DNA of 64,000 nt from BOG-931 sp963781725 (GTDB lineage: Bacteria; Pseudomonadota; Alphaproteobacteria; Rhizobiales; Xanthobacteraceae), in the NCBI GenBank assembly GCA_963781725.1, contig CAWAGV010000002.1, positions 310,001 to 374,000 on the forward strand, read 5' to 3'. This document shows positions 17,307 through 24,974 of this stretch, in pieces (the stretch's first letter is position 1; the number at the start of each line of letters is the position of its first letter). The position numbers were made by a program, and so were the translations under genes. The notes below the pieces were generated by a model that saw only the letters and a list, made by a program, of their open reading frames with translations, was not told where the DNA came from and did not search any database.

Positions 17307-18050
17307 ATGGCTCATAAGGGATACTTGCTTGCTACGGTCGGCACGGTCGCAACCGCTGCTGCCGGTGGCAGCGTTCAGGCAGCCGATATGTCGATGCCGA
17401 CAAAGGCAATGGCGCTGCCGCCCCCCGCGGTTTCGTGGGCAGGCTGGTACATCGGCGTCAATGCCGGTGCCGCATGGCAGCAAATGACCGGCGGGTATGG
17501 ACCTAACGGTGTTGCTGACGAAGTTGAATCGCCTGGAAGCATAAGCGGGTCAACTTTCATCGGCGGCGGTCAGGTCGGCTATAACTGGCAAGATGGGAAC
17601 TTCGTTTACGGCCTTGAAGGTGATTTCAGTGGCCTGTCGAAGGGCAACATCAATGGCGGTTCGGGTTTCGAAGCTAATAAGGGCCCGACTATGCGCACCA
17701 GCATGGATTGGCTTAGCACAGTTCGTGGCCGCGCCGGTTTGGCTGTCGGTAACACCATGGTTTACATGACCGGCGGTCTGGCCATCGGGCGAGTGCATGA
17801 CGGTTTTGCGGCCAACGGTTTCAGCTCCGACTCCGTTGCCTTCAAGAACACCACCAAGACGAAGGTCGGCTGGACGGTAGGCGGCGGCGTAGAGCACATG
17901 CTTACGCAGAATTGGACCGTCGGCCTTGAGGCGCTGTTCGTCGATCTCGGAAGTAACACTGCCAACTTCAATTTTGACGGCACCAACAAGGTTGCCAAAT
18001 TCTCCAATCAAGCGGTTATCGGTCGCCTGAAACTGAACTATAAGTGGTAG
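17307..18050 (+). CDS. outer-membrane beta-barrel protein (Omp31/Omp25-like)
   Basis: A 247-residue exported protein. The signal peptide is 'MAHKGYLLATVGTVATAAAG' with cleavage near 'VQAADM'. The mature part opens with 'WAGWYIGVNAGAAWQ', then 'FIGGGQVGYNWQ', 'YGLEGDFSGLS', 'SMDWLSTVRGRAGLAVG' and 'VYMTGGLAIGRVHDGF', and ends with an aromatic strand 'GRLKLNYKW', the usual barrel-insertion ending. This is the eight-strand porin-like family abundant in Rhizobiales. It lies between two divergent pairs of adenylate-forming enzymes. A role in taking up their substrate or in binding an envelope product is possible but not shown. Confidence 0.92.
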   Translation: MAHKGYLLATVGTVATAAAGGSVQAADMSMPTKAMALPPPAVSWAGWYIGVNAGAAWQQMTGGYGPNGVADEVESPGSISGSTFIGGGQVGYNWQDGNFVYGLEGDFSGLSKGNINGGSGFEANKGPTMRTSMDWLSTVRGRAGLAVGNTMVYMTGGLAIGRVHDGFAANGFSSDSVAFKNTTKTKVGWTVGGGVEHMLTQNWTVGLEALFVDLGSNTANFNFDGTNKVAKFSNQAVIGRLKLNYKW

Positions 18051-18083
18051 GATCAATCACGCTTCTGGAACTTTTGTCCATGC

Positions 18084-18110
18084 AGGCCCCGGAACTCTGT
18101 TCCGGGGCCT
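18084..18110 (+). terminator. Rho-independent terminator of the barrel gene
   Basis: An 11-bp perfect stem, AGGCCCCGGAA (18084-18094) with TTCCGGGGCCT (18100-18110), a 5-nt loop, then TTGCATTT. It begins 33 bp after the barrel gene stop, so the barrel gene is probably its own transcript, separate from the synthetase pair at 18309. Confidence 0.88.
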
Positions 18111-18308
18111 TTGCATTTGAGTGCATGGTTTGACCAAGCGATAACAATTCAGTCGAATTGATGCGTAGGGACGGCTCGTGTGACGCGAAACCGAACTTTT
18201 TCGCGATGCACGCTCGCCGCCTGCAATTTGATCGAATGTCTGCCTATGGCCGAAATAGCCGCGGTTTCGATCCGCGGATCTGCAGGTTGCTTCGAGTGGT
18301 GAGCCGAC

Positions 18309-19748
18309 ATGAATATTGTCGATATGATCTTCTATTGGAGCAGGACCGACCCCCATCGGCCAGCCTTGATCCAGCCGGAACTGGTGACAACTTACGAAGC
18401 CTTGGCAGATGCCATCGAGTTGATTTCCGAACGCATCGAGCGCTTTGGTCTCGATCGGTCAGAGCCCGTAGCGGTCTCGCTCGCCAATCCATCCTTCTTC
18501 ATTGCTGCCGTTTTCGCACTGCTGGGTAGCGGCTATAGCGCCGCCCTCGTTTCATCCGACCGTTTTTCCCTGCTGCGTCCCCTGGGCATCCGGAACCTCA
18601 TTTCCGACACCCAAGGGCTGATGCTGTCCGGCGGGCGAAATATGCGTTTCGATATGTCATGGCTGCCAAACTCAAGTGGGCCGCGGACTCGGCGGGCATA
18701 CGGTACGTCTAAAGCGGAGGCTAACCTGATCTTCTTTACCTCCGGTACGACCGGATTGCCCAAGAAGATCACTCAATCGGCAGCCGCCACCGACCAAATG
18801 CTCAAATACCCGGTCACCTGTGCCTCCGGTCATGGCCAAAAAATCGTGATCATGCCCGGCCTGAACAGCACCCTCGGTTTTAACCGTCTGTGCGAGGTGC
18901 TCGACGTCGGCAAGACGGCTTGCTTTGCAATGGACAGCGAGGCGACCCTGTCGCTCATCGCGGTGCTTGGCGCAGATGTTCTCGTTGCATCGCCGGCGCA
19001 GGCTTTATCCGTTGTGCGGGTGAGGAATGCCAACCCGGCATATCGGGTGAATTCGCTGAAAACCATCTTCGTTGGCGGCGGCAAGATGGAGCCGGAAAGT
19101 GTTGCTGCCATACGGTCAAGCTTGTGCCGAGACGTCATAAATCAATATGGCTCGACGGAAGCCGGTGTGGTCGGATTAACGCCATTCGATGTGTCAGGGG
19201 GCAGCGCAAGCTTAATCCCGCTGCCTTGGGCCGAGGTCCAGGTCGTGGATGTCGATGGCAATCGGCTGCCGGCCGGCGAAGAGGGGATGATCCGGTACCG
19301 TACCCCGCAGCTGCAAGCAAACCTGAAGCTGAATAGCGCAGATATTCTGGGTGTCCTAGACGGCTGGTTTTACCCAGGCGATTTAGGCGCTCTCACGGCT
19401 GATGGCATGCTTTGCCTCCGCGGCCGGACGTCCGACGTCATCAATCGTGGCGGCGTCAAAGTTTCTGGAACGCGCATTGAAGAGGTTTTGAAGTCCTTGC
19501 CGGGGATTACTGATGCCGCGGCGTGCGGCATTGTAGGGCCGTCCGGTCTCGAGGAAATCTGGATCGCAATTCTCGTGGATGGCCCGACCGATTTTGCGCA
19601 GATCAAAGCCTCCCTGCGCAACCACACCGATATCGGAGTCGCGCCCGACGAGCTGTTCGTTTTTGACGAATTTCCGCGCGCCGAATTGGGCAAAGTACAG
19701 AAGTATCGTCTCAAGGAACTGATGCTTGATCGGAAAAGGATCGGATAG
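18309..19748 (+). CDS. adenylate-forming acyl-CoA synthetase-like enzyme 3
   Basis: A 479-residue ANL enzyme starting 'MNIVDMIFYWSRTDPHRP'. Motifs: 'LIFFTSGTTGLPKKITQS', 'NQYGSTEAGVVGLTPFD', 'YPGDLGALTADG', 'RGGVKVSGTRIEEVL' and catalytic Lys in 'PRAELGKVQKYRL'. It is closer to the next gene than to the left-facing pair, so the cluster looks like two duplicated pairs. The loop after the phosphate-binding motif (KKITQS) departs from the usual PKG, which may affect the substrate or rate. It is followed after 3 bp by the fourth enzyme, so the two are surely co-transcribed. Confidence 0.9.
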   Translation: MNIVDMIFYWSRTDPHRPALIQPELVTTYEALADAIELISERIERFGLDRSEPVAVSLANPSFFIAAVFALLGSGYSAALVSSDRFSLLRPLGIRNLISDTQGLMLSGGRNMRFDMSWLPNSSGPRTRRAYGTSKAEANLIFFTSGTTGLPKKITQSAAATDQMLKYPVTCASGHGQKIVIMPGLNSTLGFNRLCEVLDVGKTACFAMDSEATLSLIAVLGADVLVASPAQALSVVRVRNANPAYRVNSLKTIFVGGGKMEPESVAAIRSSLCRDVINQYGSTEAGVVGLTPFDVSGGSASLIPLPWAEVQVVDVDGNRLPAGEEGMIRYRTPQLQANLKLNSADILGVLDGWFYPGDLGALTADGMLCLRGRTSDVINRGGVKVSGTRIEEVLKSLPGITDAAACGIVGPSGLEEIWIAILVDGPTDFAQIKASLRNHTDIGVAPDELFVFDEFPRAELGKVQKYRLKELMLDRKRIG

Positions 19749-19751
19749 AAC

Positions 19752-21209
19752 GTGCACATCGTCGATATGGTCTATTATTGGGCACGCACCATGCCGCTGC
19801 GTCCCGCGATTATCGAGCCTGAAGGTATCGTCACCTATGGTGGGCTGGCACAGTCCGTTGAGAATGCCGCGAAATATTTCGCCGGCGATATCGTAGACCG
19901 ATCCAGGCCAGTAGCAGTTTCGTTGAGTGGCGGCGCCAAGACCGCTGTTGCCGTTCTTGGGCTCCTCCGTGGCGGATACGATGTTGTCCTGTCATATACG
20001 GCGGTATTGAAGTATCTCGAATCCGAAGGCGTAAATACGCTGGTTTGCGAGCGCGACGGGATGAAGCTTGATTCCGGCGCTCACGTTTTGTTCGATGACC
20101 GCTGGATCGCTCACGGCATTCGTGGCGGAAAGCTCGATAAACCGCTGCCTCGAGCAGGGGCGAAGGACGGAAAGATTCTCTGCTTTACGTCAGGAACAAC
20201 CGGACGGCCCAAGATCATTGTATGCCCGGAACGTAGTTGGCAGGAACGGCTGGCGTTCCCCCTCAATTCAGCTTTCTCGAATTACGAACGGATTCTCATA
20301 GTCCCCGGCATTGCCAACTCCTGGGGCTTTAGCAGGGCTTATGAGGCCTTGTACCAGGGCCGCACAATATGCCTCGCGCCGATCCCGCAAACGATGCTCA
20401 GGATGATAAACTCCCACGACATCGATACCATACTGGCTTCGCCATCGCAGGCGTTGGAGCTGGTCAGTCTTCAAGAAAAATCCCGTGCTTTTTCTCTTCC
20501 GTCCCTCCAAGCGGTGCATCTCGGCGCCGCTCCCATAAATCGCGACGGTATTCAGCGGATCAGAAACAGCCTCTGCCGAAACATCGTGATGATTTACGGG
20601 TCAACGGAGGCGGGCGTGGCTGCGGTGGCGCCGTTTGACATGATTGCCGACGTTCCGGGCGCTGTGGGCTTCATTGTACCCGGCGTGAACGTCGAAATCG
20701 TCGACACCATGGATCGGGTGCTGCCGATGGGGGAAGAGGGTTTTGTTCGAATCCATTCTCTGGTTTTGACAGAAAACCAGGCCACCAACGATCCTCACAA
20801 CCGTTGGTTCTATCCCGGAGATGTTGGCCGGCTTACGGAAACCGGCATGCTGTGCATTGCCGGAAGGATCGGCGACGTTCTCAACCGAGGCGGCAATAAA
20901 CTCTCCGTTACGGACTTCGAAGATTTTCTACGATCCTGTCATGGCATCAAGGATGCGGGCGTATGCAAAGTCGTGGGACAGTCCGGTTTCGAGGAAGGTT
21001 GGGTAGCAATCGTTATCGAACCTGATCTCGACACCGAAGCATTCAGACACATGATCGATTTAAACAAGGAGTTTGGCCCGAATGCCGACAAGATTTTCGT
21101 CGTCGAAAGCATTCCCCGCGGTCAGTTGGGAAAAATCAAACGCGATGAACTGAAAAAAATATTGCTGAATATTACCGAGGCCGAGAACACGCCGGCTCCA
21201 CAGCCATAG
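19752..21209 (+). CDS. adenylate-forming acyl-CoA synthetase-like enzyme 4
   Basis: A 485-residue ANL enzyme with a GTG start, giving 'MHIVDMVYYWARTMPLRP'. Motifs: 'ILCFTSGTTGRPKIIVCPE', 'MIYGSTEAGVAAVAPFD', 'YPGDVGRLTETG', 'NRGGNKLSVTDFEDFL' and catalytic Lys in 'PRGQLGKIKRDEL'. Like its partner it lacks the PKG form of the phosphate loop (PKIIV). It is the last intact gene of the island; a transposase remnant begins about 10 bp after its stop. No acyl carrier protein, ketosynthase or thioesterase gene lies between 13.9 and 21.2 kb, so any downstream chemistry must be encoded elsewhere. Confidence 0.9.
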   Translation: MHIVDMVYYWARTMPLRPAIIEPEGIVTYGGLAQSVENAAKYFAGDIVDRSRPVAVSLSGGAKTAVAVLGLLRGGYDVVLSYTAVLKYLESEGVNTLVCERDGMKLDSGAHVLFDDRWIAHGIRGGKLDKPLPRAGAKDGKILCFTSGTTGRPKIIVCPERSWQERLAFPLNSAFSNYERILIVPGIANSWGFSRAYEALYQGRTICLAPIPQTMLRMINSHDIDTILASPSQALELVSLQEKSRAFSLPSLQAVHLGAAPINRDGIQRIRNSLCRNIVMIYGSTEAGVAAVAPFDMIADVPGAVGFIVPGVNVEIVDTMDRVLPMGEEGFVRIHSLVLTENQATNDPHNRWFYPGDVGRLTETGMLCIAGRIGDVLNRGGNKLSVTDFEDFLRSCHGIKDAGVCKVVGQSGFEEGWVAIVIEPDLDTEAFRHMIDLNKEFGPNADKIFVVESIPRGQLGKIKRDELKKILLNITEAENTPAPQP

Positions 21210-21220
21210 TCCGCTTTTGA

Positions 21221-21780
21221 TGCTGTGGACGGCTCCTCCACTTGGCACGCGGGTCGCGGGAACTCCATGCGCTTGGCCACACTATTCGGTTGGTGCCGCC
21301 GGCGTACGTGAAGCCGTATGTAAAGCGGCATAAGAACGACGCCACCGATGCCGAAGCGATCTGTGAGGCGGTCACTAGGCCGAACATGCGGTTCGTCGCG
21401 ACCAAAACGCCTGAGCAACAGAGCTGCCTGACGCTGCACCGTACCCGTCACCTGTTCATCCGCCAGCAGACCTCGGTAATCAATGTCATCCGCGCTCACC
21501 TTGCGGAGTTCGGGATCGTTGCACCGGTCGGGCGCCATGGTGTCGAGCAGTTGCTTGGGGTCGTCGCCGATGCAAGCGACAAGCGGTTGCCTGAGGTAGC
21601 CCGCGCCTGCGTCACCGCTCTCGACGCCCAATTGCAGACGCTGAAGACGCAGATCCTTCAGTTCGATCGTATGATCATGGCCTGGCACCGATCCAGTGAA
21701 GCAAGCCGGCGGCTCGATGATATACCGGGCGTGGGTCCGGCATTGGCAACCGCTCTGGTTGCCAGCGTCGCTGATCGAGG
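21221..21780 (+). mobile_element. truncated IS110-family transposase
   Basis: About 180 residues of an IS110-type (DEDD) transposase survive. They include the strongly conserved stretch 'PPAYVKPYVKRHKNDATDAE', 'AICEAVTRPNMRFVATKT', 'RAHLAEFGIVAP' and the start of the second domain 'LDDIPGVGPALATALVASVA'. The N-terminal ~60-70 residues (first catalytic acid) are missing or scrambled, with a TGA just upstream at 21218. The C-terminal half, including the Ser-bearing Transposase_20 region, is cut at 'VAD' and joined to a dehydrogenase gene fragment. It cannot be active. No terminal repeats were recognised. Confidence 0.87.
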
Positions 21781-21840
21781 GCCGGCGGCCGACCAGCTGC
21801 ATGAACCCGCAAGTCCTCAAAAGGCTGTTCTAGCCGGGGC
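21769..21840 (+). pseudogene. 3'-end fragment of 2-hydroxyacid dehydrogenase gene (right repeat)
   Basis: This is the right copy of the repeat at 13801. In the dehydrogenase frame it reads 'LIEGRRPTSCMNPQVLKRLF' then stop, against 'LIEGRRPTSCLNPQVLKKLF' in the intact gene. It is joined to the transposase remnant within the shared word TCGCTGATC. Because the protein is conserved while the DNA differs at 4 of 72 positions, one copy probably came from a related strain or paralogue rather than from a recent local duplication. Confidence 0.85.
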
Positions 21841-21927
21841 GTGTCCTAAAGTGGACACTGAGCCTACGATGACACCGGGTAGTATCTCGGTGTATAAGTA
21901 CGGGCACTTATTCAGTGGGAGCAGACG

Positions 21928-22134
21928 ATGGCTACAGGTACTGTGAAGTGGTTCAATTCTCAGAAAGGCTACGGCTTCATTCAGCCGCAGGCTGGCGGTA
22001 AAGATGTTTTCGTTCACATCTCGGCGGTTGAGCGAGCTGGCCTCAGCGGTCTCAACGAAGGACAAGTCGTCGAGTACGAGGAAGTCGCGAACAAGGGCAA
22101 AACGTCAGCAGAAAATCTCAAAGTTCATCGCTGA
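21928..22134 (+). CDS. cspA: cold-shock protein (CspA family)
   Basis: A 68-residue single cold-shock domain, full length for the family. RNP1 is 'KGYGFIQP' and RNP2 is 'DVFVHISAV', and the N-terminus is the typical 'MATGTVKWFNSQKGYGFI'. These proteins bind single-stranded RNA and DNA and loosen RNA structure, in the cold or constitutively. The ribosome site GGGAG at about 21916 is well placed. It lies just outside the island repeat; whether it belonged to the original locus or the element cannot be decided here. Confidence 0.97.
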   Translation: MATGTVKWFNSQKGYGFIQPQAGGKDVFVHISAVERAGLSGLNEGQVVEYEEVANKGKTSAENLKVHR

Positions 22135-22138
22135 GTTT

Positions 22139-22157
22139 GGCTGGGCACACGCCAGCC
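22139..22157 (+). terminator. possible terminator hairpin after the cold-shock gene
   Basis: GGCTGG (22139-22144) pairs with CCAGCC (22152-22157) around a 7-nt loop, starting 4 bp after the stop. No T-run follows, so termination would be weak or Rho-assisted. Confidence 0.4.
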
Positions 22158-22570
22158 AATTACTGTGGCTTCAATGCTTTTGCCGGCGTCGAGGCTTTGC
22201 CAGGCGCCGTCACGCCATCGGCACGGGAACGGTATGACATAAGTACCGACGTGATCCTCACAGAGCAGTTCGAGCGGCTGATCAGTCGGCGGGGTACCGT
22301 CATGACTGAATTCGTCAATTCGTTCTTGCCGTGTTGCCATGTGTTGCCTCGCCTCGACTGCCAGCGGTGTCTACCGATCACGGCCGGTGGACCGCTGGCC
22401 GCCGCTCACTGCTGCTATTCTGTACTGTTATTTCGCCTGCCAACTTGAAACGATCAAGGCGCCAGCGTCCGCGCGACACGGAAGCCAAGGTTGGTCTCGA
22501 GCACGATTTTGTGCGCGTTGGCCACCCTCGTTAGCGATTGGGCCTGTCCGCAACACAGGCGTGACATAGC
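22158..22570. other. 413-bp gap with a possible gene remnant
   Basis: No convincing intact gene is seen. On the minus strand at 22454-22504 a short frame reads 'ETNLGFRVARTLAP' then stop. This matches the usual C-terminus of formylglycine-generating/SUMF1-type proteins (LGFRVARTL). Nothing upstream of it in the frame continues that family, so at most a 14-17-residue tail survives. The rest shows no recognisable coding or repeat structure. Confidence 0.4.
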
Positions 22571-23116
22571 TTAGCTCGCCAGCGGCGTCGGGTCGTTGGC
22601 CGGCGGATCGATCTGGAACGTGCCCGCAGTGATGCAGGTCATCGAAAAACTGCCTGTGGTCCCGACCAGCGCCACCATACTTTCCAGCCCCATGGTCTTT
22701 TCTGCCGCGGCATAGGTGGCGTCGCTCAGACCCTTGTTCGCCAGTATCTCGCTCGCCACGACGTAACACGCCTTCTCGCGCGCATCCGGCAGGTTCGGGG
22801 TTTTCCGCGCATTGATCGCATCGATCACCGATTGTTCGAGACCGACCTTCAGCGACGCCGCGACCTGCGCATGCCACGGATAGCGGGCGTTCCAGAAGCG
22901 AGCGACGGTGATGTTCACGATCTGCTGCTCGCGCCGCGACAGCGGACCAGAGCCCATCGTCGCGCGCAGGTTCTGCGCCGCCTCGAACAATTTCGGCAGC
23001 CGGATATAGGCATAGTACGGCCCGCCGACCGGCCCGCCGGCCTGCTTGGCGGCGTCATAGACGCGCGCCTGGTCCGCGTTCATGTCCTTGCGATCGAGAA
23101 GCGGTATCCGTGCCAT
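22571..23116 (-). CDS. carboxymuconolactone decarboxylase family protein
   Basis: A 181-residue all-helical CMD/AhpD-like protein. The core is 'LSRREQQIVNITVARFWNA' followed by 'YPWHAQVAASLKVGL', which corresponds to the E...WH...A proton-relay region. The two-cysteine CxxC of AhpD-type peroxidase partners is absent, so it is closer to the decarboxylase branch than to thiol reductases. Members act in protocatechuate catabolism or are of unknown role. The next gene upstream on this strand is the frameshifted secreted protein gene 49 bp away. Substrate unknown. Confidence 0.88.
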   Translation of the reverse strand: MARIPLLDRKDMNADQARVYDAAKQAGGPVGGPYYAYIRLPKLFEAAQNLRATMGSGPLSRREQQIVNITVARFWNARYPWHAQVAASLKVGLEQSVIDAINARKTPNLPDAREKACYVVASEILANKGLSDATYAAAEKTMGLESMVALVGTTGSFSMTCITAGTFQIDPPANDPTPLAS

Positions 23117-23165
23117 GGTCTCTCCCTTATCGTCGTTTGTTGCTGTGATGATTGAGCCTGAGAAT

Positions 23166-23673
23166 TCAGGCGTTGTAGTTGACGCAGATCGAGCGGATCG
23201 AATGATTGGTGCTGAAACCGGTCTGCGGGATGCTGACCATCAATCCACCCCAGGACAGGTTCTTGTAGGACAGTTTCCACCAGCCGCGATAGAGCCGGAA
23301 GTTCTGCGGCTCGCCCATCAGCTGCGTCACCGCGGTTTCCGGCTGGCCGGGGGCTCAGGCCCTGAACTGTCGCGTAGTCGGGGCTGACGGCGCAGATTTG
23401 CGGGACGGAGGAGCTGCCGTTTTTGACCGTGACCGAAAGCTCGTCCTGCCAGTGATAGACCGTGACCACAGGGCCGCTGTTCTTTTGTGTCGGCTCGTCG
23501 AGGACTCGCACCACGTCCACAGCGGTCATGCGCAGCGAGACCGGACCGACGCGGCGCCAAGGAATGATCAGGTGTTCGTTGTCGGCCCGCACCTGCACCG
23601 GCAGCAACAGCGGTGCAGCGACAAGGAACAGCAAGGCACAACAGGCGGGCTTTGAAACCGAAGATCGGAACAT
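23166..23673 (-). pseudogene. secreted protein of unknown function, frameshifted
   Basis: The first frame gives a signal peptide ('ACCALLFLVAAPLLLP') and the start of a domain ('VGPVSLRMTAVDVVRVLDEP', 'VYHWQDELSVTVKNG'). After 'DYATVQGLSP' the sequence resumes in another frame as 'GQPETAVTQLMGEPQNFRLY', 'RGWWKLSYKNLSWGGLMVSI' and ends 'SIRSICVNYNA'. Removing one base from the five-G run at 23349-23353 restores one ~168-residue protein. Two similar halves, each with a 'D/GEP' turn and a 'W..LS' strand, hint at a repeated beta fold like SmpA/BamE, but no family is claimed. The homopolymer position makes a sequencing error plausible. Confidence 0.75.
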
Positions 23674-23751
23674 GCGGGGCGCTCAAATCCTGTGCCGTCG
23701 CAGCCTATCCTACATTCGCACGGATGGGAGGCGAATGTTTGGCCTGGGCCA

Positions 23752-24192
23752 CTAGCTGCTCTCGCGTTCCCACACGACGATGACGCGCACCGACGCATCG
23801 CGGATGTTGGGATGCGGCATCGGCGGGCTTTCGATGTAGAGCCGGCTATCGTCGAAGCGAATATTGCGCACCTGCTCGCCGCCGACCCAGCCTTCGTTCC
23901 AGGCCGCCTCGACCCGGGTGATGACCTGACCGTTCTCGACGCGGTAGCGGCCGGTATAGGCGATCATGCTGGTCAGCGCCTGCGCCCGCTCCGCATCGGT
24001 CTTCGGCACCGTGCGGCCCTCACCGGTCATCAGCGCCAGCCAGCGGCCGTGCGGCGTCGCGATCTGGATGCCTTTCGGGTGTTCGCCGTAGATCGGCGTA
24101 CGCGCCTTGCTCGCCACGTCTTCGTAGTTGACCGACACAAGTTTCCAGGTGCCGACGATCTGCCGCCGCAGTTCCGCGTCGTCCATCGGCAT
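23752..24192 (-). CDS. lipocalin-like domain protein
   Basis: A ~146-residue protein matching the small 'lipocalin-like' family: 'LRRQIVGTWKLVSVNYED' at the start, 'GIQIATPHGRWLALMTG' (one barrel strand with the usual 'G.l.yt..G.m'), 'AYTGRYRVENGQVITRVEAA' and a final strand 'ASVRVIVVWERE'. It has no signal peptide. It is the last gene of a four-gene overlapping operon with the SDR, FosX-type and HisD-family genes. The start could be the GTG at 24195, ATG 24192 or ATG 24186; all overlap or abut the SDR stop. Its role in the pathway is unknown, perhaps ligand binding. Confidence 0.82.
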   Translation of the reverse strand: MPMDDAELRRQIVGTWKLVSVNYEDVASKARTPIYGEHPKGIQIATPHGRWLALMTGEGRTVPKTDAERAQALTSMIAYTGRYRVENGQVITRVEAAWNEGWVGGEQVRNIRFDDSRLYIESPPMPHPNIRDASVRVIVVWERESS

Positions 24193-24974
24193 CACTCCGC
24201 GGTCCAGCCGCCGTCGAGCTTGAGCGCCGAACCGGTCATCAGCGAAGACGCATCCGAAGCGAGAAACACGATCGCGCCGGTCAGGTCTTCGAGCTGGCCG
24301 AGGCGGCCGAGCTTTATCTTCGACAGCACTTCGTCGCGAAAGGCCTTGTTCTCGAAGAACGGTCTGGTCATCGGCGTTTCCAGGAATGTCGGGCCGAGGC
24401 TGTTGACCCGGATGTTATGCGGCGCGAGTTCGATCGCCATGGCCTTGGTGAAACCCTCCATCGCATGCTTCGACGCGCAATAGACCGTGCGGCGCGCCGC
24501 GCCGACGTGGCCCATCTGCGACGACATATTGATGATCGAGCCGGAAAGCTTCGCTTCGATCAGCCGCCGCGCCACCGCCTGCGCCATGAAATATGCGGCG
24601 CGGACGTTGAGGGAAAAGATCGCGTCGAAGTCCTCGACCTTCACCTCGGTCAGCGGCGCCGGCCGGTTCATGCCGGCATTGTTGACCAGAATCTGGAACA
24701 GTTCGGCGGCGGCGACAGCCTTTCGCACCGCCTCGATGTCAGTGACGTCGAGCACCAGTGCGTCGGCGCGGTCGCCGCGCTTGCGGATCGCATCGGCGGC
24801 TTCCTCGATTTCGGCTTTGGTGCGCGCCGCGAGCGTGACGTGCGCCCCGGCCTCGGCCAGTGCCGAAGCGGCCGCAAGCCCGATGCCGCGTCCGCCGCCG
24901 GTGACGAGCGCACGCTTGCCGTCGAGGCGGAACGACGCAAGCCTGGTCAGTTCAGCCTGCGCCATCGCCGTCAC
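24192..24974 (-). CDS. SDR family oxidoreductase
   Basis: A 260-residue classical short-chain dehydrogenase. Cofactor motif 'ALVTGGGRGIGLAAASALAE', 'LVNNAGMNRPAP', the catalytic Ser in 'SIINMSSQMGHVG', YxxxK in 'RTVYCASKHAMEGFTKAM', and 'IRVNSLGPTFLETPMTRP'. It is therefore a competent NAD(P)-dependent alcohol/ketone oxidoreductase. It starts with GTG inside the stop of the FosX-type gene (GTGA overlap) and ends overlapping the lipocalin-like gene, so translation is coupled. Together with the HisD-family enzyme it suggests stepwise oxidation of a polyol-like or amino-alcohol-like substrate. Confidence 0.94.
   Translation of the reverse strand: MTAMAQAELTRLASFRLDGKRALVTGGGRGIGLAAASALAEAGAHVTLAARTKAEIEEAADAIRKRGDRADALVLDVTDIEAVRKAVAAAELFQILVNNAGMNRPAPLTEVKVEDFDAIFSLNVRAAYFMAQAVARRLIEAKLSGSIINMSSQMGHVGAARRTVYCASKHAMEGFTKAMAIELAPHNIRVNSLGPTFLETPMTRPFFENKAFRDEVLSKIKLGRLGQLEDLTGAIVFLASDASSLMTGSALKLDGGWTAE

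Noticed and set aside
21841..21858. Palindrome GTGTCC-TAAAGT-GGACAC as an IS terminus
   Set aside because: It is short, single here, and IS110-type elements usually lack such terminal repeats. It could be a chance hairpin ahead of the cold-shock gene.
22137..22448. A 103-codon frame after the cold-shock gene
   Set aside because: It has no ribosome site, no family resemblance, irregular composition and overlaps other equally poor frames.
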